Source of the DNA: Flavobacteriales bacterium UBA1995
GTDB lineage: Bacteria > Bacteroidota > Bacteroidia > Flavobacteriales_D > Sanyastnellaceae
Assembly: GCA_002336475.1 (NCBI GenBank)
Contig: DDCX01000056.1
Coordinates: forward strand, 1 to 25,247
Reading direction: 5' to 3'
Length of the DNA: 25,247 nt
Part shown: piece after piece, positions 19,256 through 25,247 of the stretch
How the letters are laid out: each line of letters opens with the position of its first letter
Position numbering within the stretch: the stretch's first letter is position 1
Position numbers and translations under genes: made by a program
The notes under the pieces: generated by a model
Databases searched by the model: none
What the model was told of the DNA's origin: nothing
Seen by the model: the letters and a program-made list of their open reading frames with translations, nothing else

Positions 19256-20419
19256 TCAGAGCAACCGCTGAAGTTCGGTTTCCAATTGCGCACCGCGCAG
19301 GTGGGTGGCGACAACGGTGCCGTCTTTATCGATCAGAATGGCGTGGGGGATGCTGCTGATGCCGTAGCGTTGGGTGGCAACACTGCTCCATCCGCGCAAA
19401 TCGCTGATGTGATTCGGCCAAATCAGGCCGTCTTGGTCAATGGCCCGCTGCCACTTCTTGACGTCTTTGTCGAGCGATACAGAGAAGACTTCGAATCCTT
19501 GGTCTTTGTATTCCTGCCAAGCGCGCACCACGTTGGGATTTTCTCGGCGACAAGGCCCGCACCAACTTGCCCAGAAGTCGACCAATACGACTTTGCCCTT
19601 CAAGTCTGAAAGGGCGCGGGTTTTGCCGCTGGGGTCTTCGAGTTCAATATCGGGCATGGCCATGCCTGGCTTGATCAGGTCGTTCCTGCGGGCGGACTGC
19701 TGTGGCTTCCGCTGCTTGGCCACACGCTGAGACAAATTGCGGTGTGCCATGCTGTGGCCCATCAAAGTGCGCGTGCTGTCGATTACTTGTTGGGCGAGGG
19801 GGCGGTCCGTTGTCAAGTTCAGATGTTCCAATGCCATCAGTCCAATCGGGTCGGTTTTGTGGCCCCGCACGGTGTTGCGGATATAGTTGTTTTGACGCTC
19901 CTGCAAAGCGTCGTAGAGCTGCTTGCCTTCGATTTGCTCTTGGGGTGTTTTGCCTTGGCTGGATGCGAGCTTCGCGCTCATCAGGGAGTCCTGCCGGAGC
20001 ACGACCTGGGCAATAAACTCAGTAAACCCCGAGGTCCACACGTCGCCTTGTACATCCAAGTCCGTGATCAGGCCTTTCTTCTCGGGGAGTTGACCCTCTA
20101 CTTGCAATGAGGACAGCGAGTCGCCAATCATAAAGAAGTGTCCTTCGCCCACGTTCACCTTGTAGACATCCAAGGCCAAACCACTCAGCGCGTTGGCAGG
20201 AATGACAAAGTGCCCGGTGCCATCGGCTTGCACGGTATCGATGGTCTTGAAACCATTGTTGCCGAAACTGGAGATGCTCACCGTTGCGTTTTCGCCGCCG
20301 AGAAGGTGGCCAGAAATGCCTCCTGAGGGGCCAGAACATCCTGCTGCAAGCAAGCATGCAATGAGCATGAGGGGAAATACAGCCGCAAGGCTGTCCGTGC
20401 GGAATGGAAATGGGACCAT
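19256..20419 (-). CDS. TlpA/ResA-like thioredoxin-fold lipoprotein with N-terminal DUF4369-like domain
   Basis: This is a predicted envelope thiol-disulfide oxidoreductase. The 387-residue product has a lipoprotein signal ending LAAGC (Cys28) and a beta-rich N-terminal domain (about 33-110, like DUF4369). A helical middle region rich in Gln, Arg and Lys follows, then a C-terminal thioredoxin domain. The active site is W-C-G-P-C at 286-290 (FWASWCGPCRREN), with the cis-proline in SSIPHAILIDKDG. This domain order is very common in Bacteroidota. It starts 3 bases after the lpxK stop and is followed by the lpxH-like gene 12 bases later. Its partner is unknown; operon membership suggests envelope biogenesis. 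Confidence 0.93.
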   Translation of the reverse strand: MVPFPFRTDSLAAVFPLMLIACLLAAGCSGPSGGISGHLLGGENATVSISSFGNNGFKTIDTVQADGTGHFVIPANALSGLALDVYKVNVGEGHFFMIGDSLSSLQVEGQLPEKKGLITDLDVQGDVWTSGFTEFIAQVVLRQDSLMSAKLASSQGKTPQEQIEGKQLYDALQERQNNYIRNTVRGHKTDPIGLMALEHLNLTTDRPLAQQVIDSTRTLMGHSMAHRNLSQRVAKQRKPQQSARRNDLIKPGMAMPDIELEDPSGKTRALSDLKGKVVLVDFWASWCGPCRRENPNVVRAWQEYKDQGFEVFSVSLDKDVKKWQRAIDQDGLIWPNHISDLRGWSSVATQRYGISSIPHAILIDKDGTVVATHLRGAQLETELQRLL

Positions 20420-20422
20420 GGT

Positions 20423-21538
20423 TCAAATATCAGAGACAGGTGCCGAAGCATCAACTTGCTTGTCGATGGAAGTCAACAGTGCATGCAGGGCATCCTCATC
20501 CCACCACTTGACTTGCATGCCCATGACGAGGATTTTGAGGTCTTCTGGCAACGACATGCTGCGCAGCCGTGCGGCGTCTTTTTCGGTGGTAATGACTGCC
20601 TCCACTGCCATGTCAGCAGCGATGGCACTGTGCCATTCTTGGACCTCTTCCGGTGTAAAAGAGTGGTGGTCAGGATAAGAAAAATGCTGAGTGACCTTGC
20701 AGTTTCTGGCGAGGCTGCTTTCAAACTGGGTGGGATGGGCAATGCCCGATACAGCAACGCACTTGCGTGGCCAGCCCGCATACCGCTTGGTGCGCAGGTC
20801 CCGCAGTCCCTCTACCATGGTGCCTGAGTGCAACAGCAGTTGGTCCGGCTTCAATTGAAGCCGGTGCCGCCACAAACGCAAGTCGCCCTTGGTGAGGGCG
20901 TCAGGACATCGCGTGATGACCACAGCCTGGGCGGCTTGAAGGCGAGATTTTAAATCCCTCAACCTTCCACGTGGCAAAAAGTAATCCCGGTCTACAGGCT
21001 GCGTAGCATCGACAAGAACAATGCTGTACGTTGGAGCGAGCCGGCGGTGTTGAAATCCATCATCGAGAATCACAGCATCAGCAAGGCCTTGGTCCTTAAG
21101 GGATTGAATGCCAGCGAGCCTGTCTTCAGAAACCGCCACATTGACCTTGGGGAATTTCCTGGCCAATTCTAGGGGTTCATCCCCAAATTCTTCAGGACTC
21201 CCATCTTTATCTACCTGAAGGTATCCATTGGATTTTCGCCCATAACCGCGGGACAAAATGGCCCACCGGCGATGAGGGTTGGCCTCCGATAACGCCTGGA
21301 GCAACGCCATGACGTGCGGGGTTTTTCCAGTTCCGCCAACGGTAATGTTGCCCAAAACGATGGCCGGAAGTGCGCCGGCTTTGGAACGTTTAAGTCCTAC
21401 ATCGTATGCCCAATGCCTCAGTCTGACGACACTTTTGAAAACCACAGCCAAGGGCCCCCACCACCAACGGTCGCGCAACGACACGGGAATGGTGCCAGCG
21501 GAACCTAGAATGGACTTGGATGCAGGTGAAATGGCCAT
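20423..21538 (-). CDS. lpxK: Tetraacyldisaccharide 4'-kinase
   Basis: LpxK phosphorylates the 4'-position of the tetraacyldisaccharide 1-phosphate intermediate in lipid A synthesis, at the inner face of the cytoplasmic membrane. The 371-residue product has the family P-loop GNITVGGTGKTP at 63-74 and the conserved DDGFQHRRL. LPRGRLRDLKSRL and TTEKDAARL are also present. A hydrophobic N-terminal helix fits membrane association. I chose the ATG at 21538; a GTG at 21556 would add six residues. It heads the minus-strand operon lpxK-tlpA-lpxH and diverges from the Nif3-like gene, whose start is 62 bases away. Confidence 0.96.
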   Translation of the reverse strand: MAISPASKSILGSAGTIPVSLRDRWWWGPLAVVFKSVVRLRHWAYDVGLKRSKAGALPAIVLGNITVGGTGKTPHVMALLQALSEANPHRRWAILSRGYGRKSNGYLQVDKDGSPEEFGDEPLELARKFPKVNVAVSEDRLAGIQSLKDQGLADAVILDDGFQHRRLAPTYSIVLVDATQPVDRDYFLPRGRLRDLKSRLQAAQAVVITRCPDALTKGDLRLWRHRLQLKPDQLLLHSGTMVEGLRDLRTKRYAGWPRKCVAVSGIAHPTQFESSLARNCKVTQHFSYPDHHSFTPEEVQEWHSAIAADMAVEAVITTEKDAARLRSMSLPEDLKILVMGMQVKWWDEDALHALLTSIDKQVDASAPVSDI

Positions 21539-21599
21539 CGTTGGCGAAATTGCCACATTGCAGCCGATTGCCCTTCATCAGGCATCAGAAAAACATACC

Positions 21600-22706
21600 A
21601 TGCCACAGATTCAACACATCATTGACGTTTTGGAGCGCATTGCCCCTCCGGCGTTGCAAGAGGATTACGACAACAGCGGGCTGCTCGTAGGGGAGCCCCA
21701 TGCGGAAATTCAAAAGGTGCTGGTGTCTTTGGATGTGACCGAAGAGGTTGTCGAAGAGGCCCGGGCTTCTGGGGCGGGCTTGATTGTTTCCCACCACCCG
21801 ATTGTCTTTAAGCCCCTTCGAAGTTTGACCGGAAAGGACCAAGTGGAACGCACGGTGATGGCGGCCCTGCGGGCGGGAATTGGACTGTATGCCATTCACA
21901 CCAACCTGGACAATGTGGCCCACGGTGTCAATGCCATGATGTGCCGCAAACTGGGTTTGGAAGGCATGCAGGTGCTCCGCCCGGTATCGGGGACCTTGGC
22001 CAAGGTCGCCACCTTCGTGCCCCACGCGCACGCAGAAGCGGTCAGAGAAGCCATGTTCCTGGCTGGTGGAGGTCGAATCGGACATTACGACGAGTGCAGC
22101 TTCAATCAGATGGGGGAGGGGACTTTTAGGGCCGGCAACGGCGCCCAGCCCTTTGTGGGGCAGCTTGGCGAACGCCATCACGAGGATGAAACCCGGGTAG
22201 AAATGGTGGTAGAGCGATGGAACGTGCGCAAGGTCGCCGCCGCGATGAAGTCGGCGCATCCCTATGAAGAGGTGGCCCACGATGTGGTCATGCTCGACAA
22301 CGCTCACCCCACGGCAGGCAGCGGAGGAATAGGAACCTTTCCTGAGCCGGTAGAGTGGTCGGATTTCGTGGGGCGCGTAAAATCGGCTTTCAACGCGCCC
22401 ATCGTAAGGCACACAAATCCGCCGAAAAAGGCCATTCGGAGGGTGGCATTGTGCGGTGGAACAGGCAGTTTTTTGCTTTCAGATGCCATGCGCGCAGGAG
22501 CAGATGTGTTTCTTTCTTCAGACTTCAAATACCACGAGTTCTTTGGTACTGAAGGGCGGATCACCATTGCAGACATAGGTCACGCTGAGGCCGAAAGTGG
22601 AATATCGCAATGGCTTGTGGATCAATTGGCTGACTTCAAGCTTGGATTCCCTAATTTCGCAGTCCTTTTGTCGGAAGTCCGAACCAACCCCATTTACGTA
22701 TCCTGA
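21600..22706 (+). CDS. Nif3/YqfO-like dinuclear metal-centre protein (DUF34)
   Basis: This family forms toroidal hexamers with a two-metal site; members have been linked to GTP cyclohydrolase I-like folds, but the physiological role is not firmly established. The metal ligands are visible: His65/His66 (VSHHPIVF), His100 and Asp104 (HTNLD), then His328 and Glu332 (IGHAEAE). The length of 368 residues matches the long YqfO form with a central inserted PII-like domain (about 130-235). I chose the ATG at 21600; the open frame reaches back to 21279, but only antisense to lpxK. Its TGA overlaps the ATG of the next gene by one base (TGATG), so the two are co-translated. Confidence 0.93.
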   Translation: MPQIQHIIDVLERIAPPALQEDYDNSGLLVGEPHAEIQKVLVSLDVTEEVVEEARASGAGLIVSHHPIVFKPLRSLTGKDQVERTVMAALRAGIGLYAIHTNLDNVAHGVNAMMCRKLGLEGMQVLRPVSGTLAKVATFVPHAHAEAVREAMFLAGGGRIGHYDECSFNQMGEGTFRAGNGAQPFVGQLGERHHEDETRVEMVVERWNVRKVAAAMKSAHPYEEVAHDVVMLDNAHPTAGSGGIGTFPEPVEWSDFVGRVKSAFNAPIVRHTNPPKKAIRRVALCGGTGSFLLSDAMRAGADVFLSSDFKYHEFFGTEGRITIADIGHAEAESGISQWLVDQLADFKLGFPNFAVLLSEVRTNPIYVS

Positions 22707-23506
22707 TGGCCAAGAAGACCAAAGCCACGAGCGCAGAGGAAAAGCTCAGGGCGCTCTATGACCTCCAACTGATCGACAGCCGCATTGACCGGTTGCGCGT
22801 CGTTCGCGGTGAGTTGCCCCTCGAAGTCGAAGATCTCGAAGATGAATTGGCTGGACTTGAGTCCCGCTTGGAGCGGCTGAAAGCCGAATCCGACGGCACC
22901 AAGTCTAAAATTCACGAGCGCAAAGAATCCATCATCGATTCTGGTGCCGCGATCAAGCGTTTTGAAGAGCAGCAGAACAGCGTCCGGAACAACCGGGAGT
23001 TCGAGTCGCTCAACAAAGAGATCGAGTACCAGAGTCTCGAAATTCAACTTTCTGAGAAGCGCATTCGCGAAGCGGAGGCCCAGCTCGAGCAGAAAGGAGA
23101 AATCATCGAGGAGGTACAAACCAAGTTTGACAGCCGTTCAGCCGATTTGGAGACCAAGCGCGCTGAGCTCGACGAGATCATCGCTGAGACCCGTGCCGAA
23201 GAGGAAATCCTCAACAGCATGAGTGGCGACATGGCCGAAAGCATCGACGATCGCTTGCTCAAGGCCTACTTGCGCATTCGCGGTGGCGCTAAAAACGGCA
23301 TGGCCGTTGTGCCCATCGAGCGTGAGGCCAGTGCCGGCAGCTTCATCAAGATTCCACCACAACGCATTCTCGATGTCAGCGCCCGCAAGCGCATCATCGT
23401 CGACGAGCACAGTGGCCGCATCCTCGTAGACGAGGAGCTCGCTGTAGAAGAGGCGGAGAAGATGGAGAAGGCCGTTCAGAAGAAGCTCAAGAAGGCCAAG
23501 GCCTGA
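22706..23506 (+). CDS. Coiled-coil protein of the C4-type zinc-ribbon family (CT398-like), with all zinc cysteines replaced
   Basis: The 266-residue product is a long antiparallel coiled coil (about 12-185), rich in Glu, Lys, Arg and Leu, followed by the domain that in relatives is a four-cysteine zinc ribbon. The ribbon framework is clear (KNGMAVVPIERE, then FIKIPPQRILDV, then EHSGRILVDEEL). At the four cysteine positions it has Ser209, Ser212, Asp233 and Ser236, and the protein contains no cysteine at all. It is translationally coupled to the Nif3-like gene, an association common in Bacteroidota and other phyla. The role is unknown; a chaperone or envelope-assembly role has been suggested for relatives. 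The C-terminus is a Lys-rich helix. Confidence 0.88.
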   Translation: MAKKTKATSAEEKLRALYDLQLIDSRIDRLRVVRGELPLEVEDLEDELAGLESRLERLKAESDGTKSKIHERKESIIDSGAAIKRFEEQQNSVRNNREFESLNKEIEYQSLEIQLSEKRIREAEAQLEQKGEIIEEVQTKFDSRSADLETKRAELDEIIAETRAEEEILNSMSGDMAESIDDRLLKAYLRIRGGAKNGMAVVPIEREASAGSFIKIPPQRILDVSARKRIIVDEHSGRILVDEELAVEEAEKMEKAVQKKLKKAKA

Positions 23507-23563
23507 TCGAGCCCTACCGGCTGCCTCAAGGCGGACCTCTTTATTGAAGCAAGTGATGCGCGG

Positions 23564-25057
23564 TCAATACCGCGCCCCAATGGTCAGCATGAGCAGGCCC
23601 AATCCTGTGCGTCCTGTCGCGACCTCTGGTCCGAGACCGTACAGCTTGCGACCGTCGGCCGTGGAGCTGTGGCGGTAAGTGGCCCCTGTATACCACGTTT
23701 CGGTGCGGTATTCAGCCCCAAGTGCGGCGTGAACCATGCTGGCGCTGCCTTCGATGATGGCGCCATTGTTGTCTCCAAATCCGTTGGTAATGGGTGCAGC
23801 AGCCATGGAGCGCCATCCGCCACCGAGGCGGATGCGCCACTCTTCCTCAGCCCTGACCTCCAGACCGAAACGGTACTGTTGCTCCAACTTGAAATCGTCT
23901 TCAATGTCGTTTTGGATCGCTTCTACATCTTCACCGTAGAAGTCATCGGAGGTGAAGCCAGCTTTGGCGAAGTCCGTTTGGGCATAGTCGAGACTCAAAA
24001 CAGCCAACTTCCCAAACGTCCAGCTCAAGCCCAACTGGTGCCTACGGGGCGTTCGAATCTTGTACTCCACAAAACTGCTGGGGCTTTCTGCTGCGAACGT
24101 ACCGCTGCCGGCGAACGTCGCTGAGGCGTCGACCTGGTAGAAGTCTTCTATGCTGAGTACCGTGCCACTCCGGTAGCTCCACCCCAGACGGAATGGCATT
24201 TGTTGGGGTTGGAGAATCAGGCCAAAAGCCCAGTAGGCACCTGATCCCGAGATTTCAAGCCGGTCGTTGAAGGTGAGCTCTTGCAGGGGTGAAGGCCCAG
24301 AAGTTTTGATTTCGCGGTACACGTCCACACGGTTCATCTCCGCAGACACAATTCCTGCAGAGCAACCAATGTGCAGTTGATCCCGGTAGCTTGTGCCAAA
24401 GGCAATGGTGGTTTCACCCATTCTGCCCGTTCGGTCTCTGCGCAATTCTTGGCGCACTTGATCAGATGAAAAGGCGGGGGAGTAGGAATCGGAAGAACCC
24501 GCTACAGTGTCGATCATGTAAGTGTACCAAGCCAGCTCAGCATCGAACGGATGGTAATACCACAAGCTGTCAAACGCCGTGCCGTTGGCCTGCTGGGCGA
24601 ACTGTTGGGTGATGCTGTTGCCTTCGGTTTCACCGGTCCATTCCGCCCTTTGGTGGAAGTCATTCAATGGGGTGTAGCCAATGGCAAAAGTTCCCCGTTT
24701 GAAGTCGGCACTCAGCATGGGCATGGTGAGTGCTACACCGAGTTGTCCTACGATGAGGTGTGGCTCAGCGGTGACGCTTTTGTTGCCCAGATAACGGGTG
24801 CTGGCACCGCCAGCACCGGGTGCAACACTAAAAGAGAGGTCGCTCGATCTGTACATCCCCAGTCCGGCAGGGTTGGACCAGATGGCACCAAGGTCGGCAC
24901 CAAGCGCGGTCATTGCGCCCCCCATCCCCATGGTCCGTGCGGATCCAAGGGGATCTTGCCTGCTGTATTGCATGACGTCTGCCAAGCCTTGGGCAGCTCC
25001 CCATTGGGCACAAAACACCAGGAGAACGGCCAGTCCTCTTTTACAATTGATCATCAT
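23564..25057 (-). CDS. FadL/OmpP1 (Toluene_X)-family outer-membrane protein
   Basis: FadL-family barrels carry hydrophobic compounds such as long-chain fatty acids or aromatics across the outer membrane. The 497-residue product has a signal peptide (predicted cleavage after WGAAQ). The conserved N-terminal hatch segment follows: GSARTMGMGGAMTALGADLG then IWSNPAGLGMYR, with the NPA motif typical of the family. The rest shows amphipathic strands with Gly and aromatics, ending LTIGARY. The substrate cannot be deduced. The start is ATG 25057 or the next codon, also ATG. It follows the stop of an upstream partial gene by 18 bases, suggesting co-transcription. No strong terminator was seen in the 57 bases to the convergent zinc-ribbon-family gene. 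Confidence 0.92.
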   Translation of the reverse strand: MMINCKRGLAVLLVFCAQWGAAQGLADVMQYSRQDPLGSARTMGMGGAMTALGADLGAIWSNPAGLGMYRSSDLSFSVAPGAGGASTRYLGNKSVTAEPHLIVGQLGVALTMPMLSADFKRGTFAIGYTPLNDFHQRAEWTGETEGNSITQQFAQQANGTAFDSLWYYHPFDAELAWYTYMIDTVAGSSDSYSPAFSSDQVRQELRRDRTGRMGETTIAFGTSYRDQLHIGCSAGIVSAEMNRVDVYREIKTSGPSPLQELTFNDRLEISGSGAYWAFGLILQPQQMPFRLGWSYRSGTVLSIEDFYQVDASATFAGSGTFAAESPSSFVEYKIRTPRRHQLGLSWTFGKLAVLSLDYAQTDFAKAGFTSDDFYGEDVEAIQNDIEDDFKLEQQYRFGLEVRAEEEWRIRLGGGWRSMAAAPITNGFGDNNGAIIEGSASMVHAALGAEYRTETWYTGATYRHSSTADGRKLYGLGPEVATGRTGLGLLMLTIGARY

Positions 25058-25075
25058 GATGTTACCGCTGGTGAA

Positions 25076-25247
25076 TCAGCCTCCCCGGCCACCACGGCTC
25101 GAGCCTGAACGGCTGCTTGAGGGGCGCGGGGCATTGGGCCTGCTGTTGTTTTGTTGCGCCGGACTGGTGGACCCGCGGCTGGGACTCGGAGCGCTGGTGT
25201 TGTTCTCCTTGGCGGGAGAATTCCACTGTTGGCGTGGGGAAGATGAT
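25076..25247 (-). CDS. C-terminus of an unidentified protein with a Ser/Arg/Gly-rich disordered tail (partial)
   Basis: Reading the minus strand inward from the window edge gives 56 uninterrupted residues ending RSGSSRGGRGG and TGA at 25078-25076. The composition is low-complexity: Ser, Pro, Asn, Arg, Gly and Gln, with only one Trp and no hydrophobic core. It therefore looks like a flexible or nucleic-acid-binding-like tail of a larger protein whose body lies outside the window. It ends 18 bases before the FadL-family start on the same strand, consistent with an operon. I do not recognise it. An open frame in GC-rich low-complexity DNA can arise by chance, so confidence is moderate. Confidence 0.55.
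   Translation of the reverse strand, partial: SSSPRQQWNSPAKENNTSAPSPSRGSTSPAQQNNSRPNAPRPSSSRSGSSRGGRGG

Noticed and set aside
21279..21599. N-terminal extension of the Nif3-like gene by 107 residues
   Set aside because: The extension is antisense to lpxK and is absent from the normal family length; the ATG at 21600 starts exactly where the family begins.
21585..22412. 275-residue minus-strand frame antisense to the Nif3-like gene
   Set aside because: The sense strand carries the full set of Nif3 metal ligands; the antisense translation is unlike any protein.
23507..23563. Possible terminator between the convergent zinc-ribbon-family and FadL-family genes
   Set aside because: Only a short imperfect palindrome (GCCTCAAGGC) is present, with no T tract.

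Overview
The window comes from a Bacteroidota genome, most likely a Flavobacteriales-type lineage, with a GC content that looks higher than usual for that order. The evidence is the type IX secretion (T9SS) cargo carrying both kinds of C-terminal sorting domain, a PorP/SprF-family protein, an OmpA-family lipoprotein with PorE-like architecture, a GWxTD lipoprotein, a FadL-like protein, the order (putative rplQ)-carA-eno, and one good Bacteroidota-type promoter (TTTG-N21-TATATTTG). TGA is used as a normal stop, so the genetic code is standard. No tRNA, rRNA, CRISPR array, insertion sequence or phage gene was seen. The region looks chromosomal, and coding is dense, with no gene-free stretch over 300 bases.

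Layout. 1-2633 (+): the acidic tail of a probable ribosomal protein L17, a terminator, then carA and eno. 2672-2709: a 17-bp perfect hairpin between convergent units. 10506-2743 (-): a three-gene surface operon made of a 1622-residue type B T9SS adhesin-like protein with HYR-like repeats, a PorP/SprF-family protein, and a TPR/propeller/CRD/OmpA lipoprotein. 12876-10685 (-): a GWxTD lipoprotein coupled to the rRNA methyltransferase rlmB. 12911-13060 (+): a 49-residue lipoprotein. 13487-13083 (-): an OsmC-family protein. 13510-15212 (+): a probable outer-membrane barrel protein coupled to lipA. 15334-18414 (+): a 1026-residue BNR-propeller protein with a type A sorting domain, followed by a good terminator. 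21538-18488 (-): lpxK, a TlpA-like thioredoxin lipoprotein and an lpxH-like phosphoesterase, packed as one operon. 21600-23506 (+): a Nif3/YqfO-like protein and a coiled-coil protein of the zinc-ribbon family that has lost every zinc-binding cysteine. 25247-23564 (-): the C-terminus of a Ser/Arg/Gly-rich protein and a FadL/OmpP1-family protein.

How the genes fit together. Much of the window concerns the cell envelope. Two large proteins are predicted T9SS cargo. The PorP/SprF protein and the OmpA lipoprotein beside the type B cargo are plausibly its dedicated outer-membrane partners. lpxK and lpxH make lipid A, and the TlpA-like lipoprotein between them is a candidate envelope redox protein. 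The rest is housekeeping: pyrimidine/arginine precursor synthesis, glycolysis, lipoylation and rRNA methylation.

I did not find a clear new defence or mobile system. The most interesting items are the mosaic architecture of the type B adhesin (three nearly gap-free 167-residue super-repeats and an inserted lectin-like domain), the promoter and direct repeats in front of it, and the cysteine-less zinc-ribbon protein.
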